NCBI GenBank assembly: GCA_030528355.1
Contig: JAUMZA010000009.1
Span: 1-33,382 of the forward strand
Length of the DNA: 33,382 bases
Reading direction: 5' to 3'
Origin: Candidatus Saccharimonadota bacterium
GTDB lineage: Bacteria > Patescibacteriota > Saccharimonadia > Saccharimonadales > Saccharimonadaceae
In this document: positions 16,433-25,146 of the stretch, in pieces
Layout of the letters: the number at the start of each line of letters is the position of its first letter
How positions within the stretch are numbered: position 1 is the stretch's first letter
Made by a program: the position numbers and the translations under genes
The notes under the pieces: generated by a model
Told to the model about the DNA's origin: nothing
The model's input: only the letters and a program-made list of their open reading frames with translations
Database searches by the model: none

Positions 16433-16658
16433 TAGCACATTTGTGTGTGAGGATTTGGTGGGGCTGCCATATGGCAGGGAAATCGCTTACCACGCAAATG
16501 CGCCTGCCAGAACTGTCGTACGGGCACAGCATTTTGCTCACGTATTCAATCAATATTAATTAATAACTATTTGGTCGACGTGTGCCCCGTTCTTGTGCGA
16601 GAAGAAAGACAAAGTACGGTAGAGGTGGCGGTAGTAATATCGTCACAGGAGAAGGATA
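16433..16658 (+). promoter_or_regulatory. Structured 5' leader of the LysM/CHAP gene
   Basis: About 225 nt between a strong promoter and the Shine-Dalgarno/AUU start. Pairings visible by eye: CTGCC/GGCAG around ATAT (16464-16477, a perfect 14-nt palindrome), GTGG/CCAC around it (16458-16461 with 16490-16493), GTGAG/CTCAC (16447-16451 with 16537-16541), and GGGCACA/TGTGCCC (16522-16528 with 16581-16587). The last two cross, so they form a pseudoknot or alternative states. A 30-codon frame (ATG 16471 to TAA 16561-16563) also lies here. It does not match any riboswitch consensus I could recall, including c-di-AMP ydaO, which often precedes wall hydrolases. The region holds no other gene. Confidence 0.45.
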
Positions 16659-16661
16659 ATT
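16647..16661 (+). promoter_or_regulatory. Shine-Dalgarno and AUU start of the LysM/CHAP gene
   Basis: AGGAG at 16647-16651 within AGGAGAAGG is followed after 7 nt by ATT (16659-16661) in the LysM/CHAP frame. That frame closes at TAA 16635-16637 and offers no ATG or GTG before the membrane helix. The only standard alternative, TTG 16728, has no ribosome site. Confidence 0.6.
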
Positions 16662-17837
16662 ACAACTCAATCACCGAACGTAAGTTCGAAAAAACGAGTC
16701 ATTCGACGACTTGGCCGCACTGCATTTTTGCGTCAACGTGCTGCGAAGCGAACATTTAAAGAAATTATTACACCGTTTGCATTATATGCTGCGGTATTTG
16801 CAGTCATCATTTCTGCAATCGCTGTCAACTACCGGGCTCCTCAGCAGGCAGATGAAGTGGCACATAGTAGTGCACTGGCTGCGGTTGAAGCTAATGCTCC
16901 TGTGGTGATTGACGACATGGCAATTGATCGCAAATTAGCAACTGATATTGCCGCCGACTTTGCATTGCAAACGAATATGCCAATTGCGCCAAATGTGTCA
17001 AACCTTTCAATTTCACTTTCAAAGGAAGAAGAGATTGCCCAGACTGATGAGCGAGTTATTTCAAAGCCGCAGATCGTCCAGCCAACGGCTGATGCTCGTA
17101 CGATTCTTAGCTATAAGGCAAAAACTGGTGATACTGTACAGTCGGTTGCCGAACAATTCGGTGTGTCTGTCCAGACTATCAAATGGGCTAATAATCTGAC
17201 TTCTGATGCCCTAGAGGATGGTCGTGAACTGGCGATTCCACCGGTTGATGGCGTGGTGTACACCACCAAGGAAGGCGACACACCGCAGTCAATCGCTGAA
17301 CGTTACAAAGGTTCTGTTGAGCGTATCATTGCCTTTAATGACCTAGAGGTTGATGGCATTCGCCCGGGTGCTCGTATTGTGATTCCAAATGGCGAGCTGC
17401 CAGAAGATCAACGCCCTGGGTATGTTGCACCTCGTTCACGTAATGCTCGCAACACTGGTGGTTACGATGCTGGTGCGGTGTCTGGTGCCTATGCTTCACG
17501 CATGCGTGCATCAGCTGGTAATGCCTATGCTTTCGGTAACTGTACCTGGTATGCCTTTGAACGCCGCAAGCAGTTAGGTCGACCAATTGGTAGCTTCTGG
17601 GGTAATGGTGCAAACTGGGCACACAGTGGTGCTGCGGCTGGGTTTGCGGTTAATAAAACACCTGCACCGGGTGCGATTATGCAGAACGGTGGTGGCTATG
17701 GACACGTTGCAATCGTGGAGACAGTTCATCCAGACGGCTCAATCACGGTGAGCGAAATGAACTACGCCGGCTTTAATGTGGTTTCAAACCGTACAGTGCC
17801 AGCGAACCAAATTGGACGCTACAACTTTATCCATTAA
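16659..17837 (+). CDS. LysM-LysM-CHAP peptidoglycan hydrolase (probable AUU start)
   Basis: Membrane-anchored wall hydrolase, 392 aa if read from ATT 16659 (369 aa from TTG 16728). The extra N-terminus is coherent: a strongly basic segment (KKR, RR, RLGR, RQR, KR) directly before a transmembrane helix (about 36-58), as the positive-inside rule predicts. A disordered stretch follows, then LysM1 (about 150-195), LysM2 (about 199-245), a Gly/Arg/Ala linker, and a C-terminal CHAP domain with catalytic Cys295 in FGNCTWYA, His349 in YGHVAIVE and the EMNYAG motif. CHAP domains are amidases or endopeptidases acting on stem peptides. A strong promoter and a long structured leader suggest post-transcriptional control. 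The product is secure; the start codon is the uncertain part. Confidence 0.85.
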   Translation: MTTQSPNVSSKKRVIRRLGRTAFLRQRAAKRTFKEIITPFALYAAVFAVIISAIAVNYRAPQQADEVAHSSALAAVEANAPVVIDDMAIDRKLATDIAADFALQTNMPIAPNVSNLSISLSKEEEIAQTDERVISKPQIVQPTADARTILSYKAKTGDTVQSVAEQFGVSVQTIKWANNLTSDALEDGRELAIPPVDGVVYTTKEGDTPQSIAERYKGSVERIIAFNDLEVDGIRPGARIVIPNGELPEDQRPGYVAPRSRNARNTGGYDAGAVSGAYASRMRASAGNAYAFGNCTWYAFERRKQLGRPIGSFWGNGANWAHSGAAAGFAVNKTPAPGAIMQNGGGYGHVAIVETVHPDGSITVSEMNYAGFNVVSNRTVPANQIGRYNFIH

Positions 17838-17863
17838 AATAAAATTACAGATTTCGCAAGTCG

Positions 17864-19196
<1,333 letters not shown>

Positions 19197-19214
19197 CACG
19201 AGAGGGGGTCAAAG

Positions 19215-20630
19215 GTGGCACAAACATTCTTTTTTTACGACCTAGAAACGAGCGGGCTGAACGCACGTGAAGATCGTATTATGCAGTTTGCGGGTATTCG
19301 CACCGATAGTGATTTTAATCAAATTGGCGAGCCGTACAATTTGCTAGTGGCCTTGAATGATGACACCCTGCCCAGTCCGGGTGCCTTGATGGTAACCGGC
19401 ATTACGCCACAACAAACCATCACCGATGGCTACACCGAAGCACAATTCGCACAGCTTTTTATTAATGAAATTTGCACGCCAGACACCATTTTGCTGGGCT
19501 ATAATAACGTGCGGTTTGATGATGAATTTATGCGTGCCTTGCTGTGGCGAAATTTTTATGATCCGTATGAATGGAGTTATAAAGATGGGCGTTCACGCTG
19601 GGATATGCTTGATGTGGTGCGGTTGACTCGTGCATTGCGGTCAGAGGGGATTGAGTGGCCAACGGTTGATGGTGTGGCGGTCAATAAATTGGAATTATTA
19701 AGCCAGGCAAACGGCCTACTGCACGAAAAGGCGCACGATGCACTGAGTGATGTGGAGGCGTTAATTGCCGTGACGAAGCTTATTGCTACCAAGCAGCCAC
19801 AACTGTTTCAGTACTTACTAAAACTACGCCATAAAAAAGAGGTGCAGCAGTTAGTAGATATTGCACGCCCTAAGCCATTTGTGTACGCAAGCGGTCGTTA
19901 TGCGGCGGAATATAATAAAACTACTGTGGCATATCCGCTGGCTGAGGCAGATTTTGGTAATGTGTTTGTGTATGATTTGCGGCACAATCCAGCTGAGTGG
20001 GTGAAGAAAACCGAAGCCGAGTTGCAAGCAATTTTACAAACACCGTGGGAGCAGCGTGATGAATCGTATCAGGCGTTGCCGGTTAAGAAGCTGCAGTATA
20101 ATCGCACGCCAGCAGTAGCGCCACTTGGCGTGCTTGAACAGCAAGATGGCTGGCAAAAAATTGGCCTAGATTTACCAACAATTGAAGCACACAAGGCGGT
20201 GCTGGCGGCACACCCTGAATTTGCCAACACAGTTGCCAAGGTACTGCTGCAAAAGCCAGATTACGCACCGCTGCCAGATGCCGAGGCAAAATTATATGAC
20301 GGCTTTGTGAGTGATCGTGATAAACTGCGCGCCGAGGCAGTACGCAATGCAACCGAAAAAGAACTAGCCACACACCAGCCGAAGTTTGATGACGCACGTT
20401 TGGTGGAGCTATTTCCTCGTTACAAGGCACGCAATTTTCCGCAGCAACTTACGGACGATGAGCGCGCAAATTACGAAGCCTACCGCACCGCTCGTTTGCA
20501 GCGGCAGTTGCCAGGTTTTATGAAAGACTTGAGTGTGCAGGCCGCCAAGCCCGAGCTCACCAATCATCAGCAGTATGTGCTGCAAGAGCTGCAGCTCTGG
20601 CTTGAGTCAATCATGCCAGCGGCCGAATAG
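19215..20630 (+). CDS. sbcB: Exodeoxyribonuclease I (SbcB family)
   Basis: 471-aa DEDDh 3'-5' exonuclease specific for single-stranded DNA, used in recombination and mismatch repair. Residues visible: Asp9 and Glu11 in YDLETSG, Asp102 in NNVRFDDEF, His174 and Asp179 in HDALSDVEA. The SH3-like and C-terminal helical parts follow, with RYKARNFPQQLTDDE near the end, as in E. coli SbcB (475 aa). The start is GTG 19215 with AGAGGGGG at 19201-19208, 6 nt upstream. It probably shares the obg transcript. Confidence 0.94.
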   Translation: MAQTFFFYDLETSGLNAREDRIMQFAGIRTDSDFNQIGEPYNLLVALNDDTLPSPGALMVTGITPQQTITDGYTEAQFAQLFINEICTPDTILLGYNNVRFDDEFMRALLWRNFYDPYEWSYKDGRSRWDMLDVVRLTRALRSEGIEWPTVDGVAVNKLELLSQANGLLHEKAHDALSDVEALIAVTKLIATKQPQLFQYLLKLRHKKEVQQLVDIARPKPFVYASGRYAAEYNKTTVAYPLAEADFGNVFVYDLRHNPAEWVKKTEAELQAILQTPWEQRDESYQALPVKKLQYNRTPAVAPLGVLEQQDGWQKIGLDLPTIEAHKAVLAAHPEFANTVAKVLLQKPDYAPLPDAEAKLYDGFVSDRDKLRAEAVRNATEKELATHQPKFDDARLVELFPRYKARNFPQQLTDDERANYEAYRTARLQRQLPGFMKDLSVQAAKPELTNHQQYVLQELQLWLESIMPAAE

Positions 20631-20670
20631 CTAGGCCATAGCTCTTGCTGTCGCACCACTCGGCAAAAAA

Positions 20671-20679
20671 TGGTATACT
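20671..20679 (+). promoter_or_regulatory. Extended -10 promoter of uvrA
   Basis: TGGTATACT with the hexamer at 20674-20679, 9 nt before ATG 20689 and no Shine-Dalgarno sequence between. A short inverted repeat (AGCTA/TAGCT) lies just after the exonuclease stop. No LexA-type box is evident. Confidence 0.7.
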
Positions 20680-20688
20680 AAATAAGAT

Positions 20689-23505
20689 ATGCCAGAGGTG
20701 ATAAAAGTTGTTGGTGCGAAAGAGCACAATCTAAAAAATATTAGTGTTGAAATTCCGCGTGATAAGCTGGTGGTGATTACCGGCCTCAGTGGCAGCGGTA
20801 AATCTAGCCTTGCGTTCGATACGATTTACGCCGAAGGTCAGCGTCGCTACGTAGAAAGCCTTAGTAGCTACGCACGTCAGTTTCTTGGCATTATGGATAA
20901 GCCAGACGTTGAAAGTATTGATGGTCTAAGCCCGGCAATTAGTATCGATCAAAAATCAACCAGTCGCAACCCGCGCAGTACGGTGGCAACGGTGACAGAA
21001 ATTTACGATTACCTGCGCCTGCTGTTTGCTCGAATTGGTGTGCCGCACGATCCAATCACCGGCCGTGAAGTCACTCGTCGCACCAAAGATGATATCATCG
21101 ATGAAATTATGCAAATTGAGCCTGGCACACGCTTAATGCTGCTGGCACCAATCGCCAAAGATAAAAAAGGTGAGTTCGCCCATGTGCCAGAACAGTATCG
21201 ACGGGCGGGGTTTGCTCGTGCTCGGGTTGATGGTATTGTCTATGCACTGGATGAGTTTCCGGAGCTAAAGAAGAATGAGCGTCACAGTATTGAAATTGTG
21301 GTTGACCGTTTGGTGATGGCGGCTGATATGCGCGGCCGTGTGGCACAAAGTGTCGAGCAAGCCTTGGATGTTGGCGGTGGCTTTGTGGGTGTGCTGTATG
21401 CAGATTCGGGCGAGGTGCAGCTGCTGAGCCAGCGTTATGCTTCGCTAGATAATCCAGATATCGAAATTCCCGAACTTGAGCCGCGCCTATTTAGTTACAA
21501 CACGCCACAAGGTGCCTGCCCAACATGTACCGGGCTAGGTAGCCGGCTCGAGATTGACCCAGACTTGGTATTTAATGGCAATCTTACCATTGCCGAAGGG
21601 GCAATTCGTCCATATAATCGGGTGAACGTTGATAATTTTTACATGAAGAAAATGGCTGCCGTGGCCGAAGCGCATGGTTTTGGATTGCGGACGCCAGTGC
21701 GTGAACTTTCGAGCGAGGTGCAGCAAAAAATTCTTTACGGTACGGGTACGCAAAAATACCGCATCGAGCTTGGTACTGGCCGCCACTACGATACAACGTA
21801 TGAAGGGGTGATTCCAAACCTTGAACGCCGCTGGAAAGAAACCGACAGTGAATTTATGCGTAAGGATATCGAACGCTTTATGCGTGAACGCAAGTGTACC
21901 ACGTGTAAGGGTGCTCGCCTTAAGCCGGTGGTATTGGCAGTGACGGTGCATGGCTATAATATTATGGATGTTTGTAGCTTGGGGATTGATGATGCAATTG
22001 CGTTTTTTGACTCGCTCGAGCTTACCGAAAAAGAACAAAAAATCGCTCACCTCATTTTGAAGGAAATCAAAGCCCGACTTACCTTTATGAGTAACGTTGG
22101 CCTTAATTATCTTGAGCTTGGCCGCGCGGCTAACACTCTAAGTGGTGGCGAAGCCCAGCGCATTCGCCTAGCGACGCAAATCGGCAGCGGCTTGCAGGGT
22201 GTGTTGTATGTGCTTGATGAGCCATCAATTGGGCTGCATCAGCGTGATAACGACCGCTTGATTGCGACGTTGAAACATCTGCGTGATTTAGGCAACACTG
22301 TGCTGGTGGTCGAGCATGACGAAGATACGATTCGTGCGGCTGACTTTTTGCTTGATATCGGCCCGGGTGCGGGCGTGCACGGTGGGCAGGTAGTGGCAGC
22401 TGGTGCTCCGGCCGAGGTCGCAAAAAATCCAGATAGTATTACGGGCAAATATTTAAGCGGTGCCGAAAAAATCCCCGTGCCAACCACTCGCCGTACGCCG
22501 CAAAAAGATCGCCAGCTCACTATCAAGGGTGCACGCGAAAATAATCTTAAAAATATTAATGTGCAGATTCCGCTGGGTGTCATGACGGTAGTGAGTGGTG
22601 TGAGCGGTAGTGGTAAATCAACGCTTGTCAACGATATTTTGGCCAAAGAATTATCAGCTCGCTTGCACCGTTCGACTGCCGTGCCAGGTACGCACGATGC
22701 GATTGAAGGTATCGAGCAGCTCGATAAAGTAATTGTGATTGACCAATCGCCAATTGGCCGCACGCCACGCTCGAATCCGGCAACCTACACAGGGATTTTT
22801 ACGCCGATTCGTGAGCTATTTGCGAGCACGCCAGAAGCGAACGTGCGGGGCTATAAAGCTGGGCGTTTTAGTTTTAATGTGAAGGGCGGTCGTTGCGAAA
22901 ATTGTCAGGGCGACGGCGTGATTAAAATCGAAATGCACTTTTTGCCTGATGTGTATGTGACCTGTGATGTTTGCGATGGTAAGCGGTATAATCGTGAAGC
23001 GCTCGAAATTAAATACAAAGACCGCACCATTAGCGATGTGCTTAACATGACGGTCGATACCGCCGCTGAGTTTTTTGAAAATGTGCCAGCCGTGCAACGT
23101 AAGCTGCAAACATTGGTTGATGTTGGCCTGGGCTACATTACACTCGGGCAGCCAGCCACAACCTTTAGCGGTGGTGAAGCGCAGCGTATTAAGCTTGCAA
23201 CCGAGCTTTCAAAGCGATCAACCGGCAAAACTATGTATATTTTAGATGAGCCAACCACTGGCCTCCATAGCGCCGACGTAAAGCGGTTGCTAGGTATTTT
23301 GCATCAGCTGGTTGAAGGTGGCAATAGTATGGTGATTATTGAACATAATCTTGATGTGATTAAAAGTGCTGACTGGATTATTGATATGGGGCCAGAAGGT
23401 GGTGCGGGTGGTGGCATAATGGTAGCACACGGCACGCCAGAGCAGATTGCCTTAGTAAAACAATCGGCTACGGGTACATATCTACGCCCATTGTTAAAGG
23501 TATAA
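20689..23505 (+). CDS. uvrA: Excinuclease ABC subunit A
   Basis: Damage-recognition ATPase of nucleotide excision repair, 938 aa, full length. It has two ABC modules: Walker [10 protein letters not shown] (32-40) and GVSGSGKST in the second half; signatures [12 protein letters not shown] and [12 protein letters not shown]; Walker B stretches VLDEPS and ILDEPT. Zinc-module cysteines are present: CPTC and CTTCKG in the first half, CENCQGDG and [10 protein letters not shown] in the second. The gene stands alone and faces dedA convergently. uvrB and uvrC are not in the window. Confidence 0.98.
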   Translation: MPEVIKVVGAKEHNLKNISVEIPRDKLVVITGLSGSGKSSLAFDTIYAEGQRRYVESLSSYARQFLGIMDKPDVESIDGLSPAISIDQKSTSRNPRSTVATVTEIYDYLRLLFARIGVPHDPITGREVTRRTKDDIIDEIMQIEPGTRLMLLAPIAKDKKGEFAHVPEQYRRAGFARARVDGIVYALDEFPELKKNERHSIEIVVDRLVMAADMRGRVAQSVEQALDVGGGFVGVLYADSGEVQLLSQRYASLDNPDIEIPELEPRLFSYNTPQGACPTCTGLGSRLEIDPDLVFNGNLTIAEGAIRPYNRVNVDNFYMKKMAAVAEAHGFGLRTPVRELSSEVQQKILYGTGTQKYRIELGTGRHYDTTYEGVIPNLERRWKETDSEFMRKDIERFMRERKCTTCKGARLKPVVLAVTVHGYNIMDVCSLGIDDAIAFFDSLELTEKEQKIAHLILKEIKARLTFMSNVGLNYLELGRAANTLSGGEAQRIRLATQIGSGLQGVLYVLDEPSIGLHQRDNDRLIATLKHLRDLGNTVLVVEHDEDTIRAADFLLDIGPGAGVHGGQVVAAGAPAEVAKNPDSITGKYLSGAEKIPVPTTRRTPQKDRQLTIKGARENNLKNINVQIPLGVMTVVSGVSGSGKSTLVNDILAKELSARLHRSTAVPGTHDAIEGIEQLDKVIVIDQSPIGRTPRSNPATYTGIFTPIRELFASTPEANVRGYKAGRFSFNVKGGRCENCQGDGVIKIEMHFLPDVYVTCDVCDGKRYNREALEIKYKDRTISDVLNMTVDTAAEFFENVPAVQRKLQTLVDVGLGYITLGQPATTFSGGEAQRIKLATELSKRSTGKTMYILDEPTTGLHSADVKRLLGILHQLVEGGNSMVIIEHNLDVIKSADWIIDMGPEGGAGGGIMVAHGTPEQIALVKQSATGTYLRPLLKV

Positions 23506-23536
23506 AAATCACCGCACAATTAATCAGTGCGGCGAT
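23504..23536 (-). terminator. Intrinsic terminator of dedA
   Basis: On the - strand a 10-bp stem (23536-23527 with 23517-23508), loop 9 nt, is followed by TTTTT. One pair is G-U on this strand but A-C in the + strand RNA, and there is no T-run on the + side, so it should stop dedA transcripts better than uvrA transcripts. The T-run overlaps the uvrA stop codon. Confidence 0.75.
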
Positions 23537-23552
23537 AGTGTTGCAGGGTATA

Positions 23553-24221
23553 TTATTTCCGACGTTTCGGAGCTTTTTCTAGAAGCACAATCAGCTGGCG
23601 GCGAGTGCCTTCCCAGATTGCACGACGCTTTTGTTTAGAGGAAAGCATATGTAGGATAATCGGCAGGACGGATGCAATCACAATCACTACTGCGATAATT
23701 TCTATATTAACGCCCATATCTTGCAACTGTTTGCCGATGTAAAAACCAGCATAAGTAAAGATAGCTGTCCACAAGGCCCCGCCAATCACGTTAAACACAA
23801 AGAAGGTTTTGTAGTGCATTTTGCTTACACCGGCAACAATTGGTGTAAAGGTGCGAACGACTGGCACAAAGCGGGCTAAGACAATGGCCTTGGCACCGTG
23901 TTTTTCGAAGAAAGCTTCGGCCTGAAGAAGGTATTTTTTCTTAAAGAAGCGAGAGTTTTCGCGGTCAAATAATTTACGGCCAATCTTATGACCAAAACTA
24001 TACCCTACATTATCGCCTAGTACGGCAGCGGTAAATAGTGCTGCGACAAAAAGGTGAATATTCCATGCAAACGTGCCTTGTTGCACCAAAAATCCTGACA
24101 AAAACAAAAGACTGTCGCCGGGTAAAAAGAAGCCGACCAACAATCCTGATTCGGCAAACACCACAGCCAGCACGGCAAGCGGACCAAGGTGGGTAATAAA
24201 TTCAGCTAGTGCATGCATCAT
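23553..24221 (-). CDS. DedA family membrane protein
   Basis: 222-aa polytopic protein of the DedA/VTT family; relatives act in undecaprenyl-phosphate or phospholipid flipping and membrane homeostasis. Family motifs: FAESGLLVGFFLPGDSLLF near the N-terminus, the GDNVGYSFGHKIG loop, and the arginine-bearing RFVPVVRTFTPIVAG. About four to five hydrophobic segments, then a very basic C-terminus (KAPKRRK). I place the start at ATG 24221, since an upstream in-frame ATG (24242) precedes the -10 TATAAT. ATG 24218 is equally possible. Its partners are unknown. Confidence 0.92.
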   Translation of the reverse strand: MMHALAEFITHLGPLAVLAVVFAESGLLVGFFLPGDSLLFLSGFLVQQGTFAWNIHLFVAALFTAAVLGDNVGYSFGHKIGRKLFDRENSRFFKKKYLLQAEAFFEKHGAKAIVLARFVPVVRTFTPIVAGVSKMHYKTFFVFNVIGGALWTAIFTYAGFYIGKQLQDMGVNIEIIAVVIVIASVLPIILHMLSSKQKRRAIWEGTRRQLIVLLEKAPKRRK

Positions 24222-24230
24222 AATATACGT

Positions 24231-24239
24231 ATTATAGCA
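24231..24239 (-). promoter_or_regulatory. Extended -10 promoter of dedA
   Basis: TGCTATAAT read on the - strand, hexamer 24236-24231, 9 nt before ATG 24221 (12 nt before ATG 24218). No ribosome site lies between. Leaderless start expected. Confidence 0.7.
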
Positions 24240-24272
24240 CATCAGGGGTGTGCAGTAGAGTGATATTCGTTA

Positions 24273-24281
24273 TGCTATACT
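24273..24281 (+). promoter_or_regulatory. Extended -10 promoter of rplY
   Basis: TGCTATACT with the hexamer at 24276-24281. The start codon is 48 nt further on, giving a leader of about 40 nt ending in AAAGGAGAG (24319-24327). This highly expressed ribosomal gene thus uses a conventional leader. Confidence 0.65.
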
Positions 24282-24329
24282 AGAAGTACGGGTTATTTCC
24301 GAACAAGTATCCTAAACGAAAGGAGAGAT

Positions 24330-25040
24330 ATGGGAAATAAAATCGAACTTACGGTTGATGCACGTACGCTGCGTGGCAAAAAAGTTGCTCAGCTACGCAA
24401 GCAATCAATTGTGCCGGCAGTTGTATATGGCGCGGGCATGGAACCAGCGGTAGTGCAGGTAGACCACAATGCAATTGACAAGGTCTATCGTCAAGCTGGT
24501 AGGCATACGCCGCTACATTTAAAAGTTGGCGGTAAAAAGCGTATTGCGTTGATTAAGGCGATCGAGCGTGATGTATTGACACATGCCATTAATCACGTAT
24601 CCTTCCATGCCGTGAAGGCTAACGAGCCAGTGGTGGCGGATGTGCCGATTCGACTGGTGGGTGAGGGTGAAAGCCCTGCTGAGCGTGCGGGACTGATTGT
24701 CTTACAGGCACTTGAGCAACTACAAGTGAAGGCATTGCCAATGGATCTGCCAGATGCACTTGAGGTGTCAATTGAGTCGCTTGAAACCGCTGACGATAAG
24801 TTAACGGTAGCAGATATTGTTGTGCCAGATGGTGTAGAGATTGTTGATAATGATGATGGCCGAGAGGGTACGGCTGATGATGACCAAAGTGTTATGGATT
24901 TGGTGATTGCCAATGTGTACGAGCCGAGTGCACTACAAGCTGCCAATGATGCTGCGGGCGGTGATGCTGAAACAGCTGATGCTGATGCGGTTGAAGCTGA
25001 AAACGGCGACGATACCGAAAAAGAAGAAAAAGCCGAATAG
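24330..25040 (+). CDS. rplY: Ribosomal protein bL25, CTC (long) form
   Basis: Binds 5S rRNA in the large subunit; the long form is related to general stress protein CTC. 236 aa. The N-terminal 5S-binding domain (about 1-90) has RTLRGKKVAQLRKQ and IVPAVVYGAG; the C-terminal TL5 beta domain (about 95-190) contains PVVADVPIRLVGEGESP. It ends in a low-complexity Asp/Glu/Ala tail (about 205-236). A strong AGGAG site lies 4-5 nt before the ATG, and the stop codon is buried in a terminator loop. Confidence 0.95.
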   Translation: MGNKIELTVDARTLRGKKVAQLRKQSIVPAVVYGAGMEPAVVQVDHNAIDKVYRQAGRHTPLHLKVGGKKRIALIKAIERDVLTHAINHVSFHAVKANEPVVADVPIRLVGEGESPAERAGLIVLQALEQLQVKALPMDLPDALEVSIESLETADDKLTVADIVVPDGVEIVDNDDGREGTADDDQSVMDLVIANVYEPSALQAANDAAGGDAETADADAVEAENGDDTEKEEKAE

Positions 25041-25052
25041 TTACGGCTTTTT
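25028..25052 (+). terminator. rplY terminator 1 (overlaps stop codon)
   Basis: AAAAGCCG (25028-25035), 8-nt loop containing the TAG stop, CGGCTTTT (25044-25051), one more T. The A-run makes it bidirectional in principle. Confidence 0.7.
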
Positions 25053-25057
25053 AGAGC

Positions 25058-25089
25058 AAAAGAGCGTCCGATGTGGGGCGCTCTTTTTT
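25058..25089. terminator. Terminator 2, bidirectional
   Basis: AAAAGAGCG (25058-25066), 12-nt loop, CGCTCTTTT (25079-25087) within a six-T run. The symmetric A and T tracts let it serve both rplY on + and the ABC exporter arriving on -. Confidence 0.85.
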
Positions 25090-25146
25090 GTCTTTACTAC
25101 GATAGATAAAGGGTGGCTGTGTCGAGATTAACAATGCGGCTGTATG

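Noticed and set aside
16433-16658. c-di-AMP (ydaO) riboswitch, 6S RNA, SRP RNA or tmRNA
   Set aside because: Gene context suits ydaO, but I could not find its conserved blocks, nor the GGAA-loop motif of SRP RNA or a tag frame with tRNA-like ends. Left as an unclassified leader.
16728-17837. TTG 16728 as start of the LysM/CHAP gene
   Set aside because: It has no Shine-Dalgarno sequence and no nearby -10, and it would remove part of a coherent basic segment before the membrane helix. The AGGAG/ATT site upstream fits better.
20629-20644. AGCTA/TAGCT inverted repeat after exonuclease I as a terminator
   Set aside because: The stem is only 5 bp and no T-run follows.
24222-24242. ATG 24242 as dedA start
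   Set aside because: It lies upstream of and reads through the TGCTATAAT promoter, so it would not be on the transcript.
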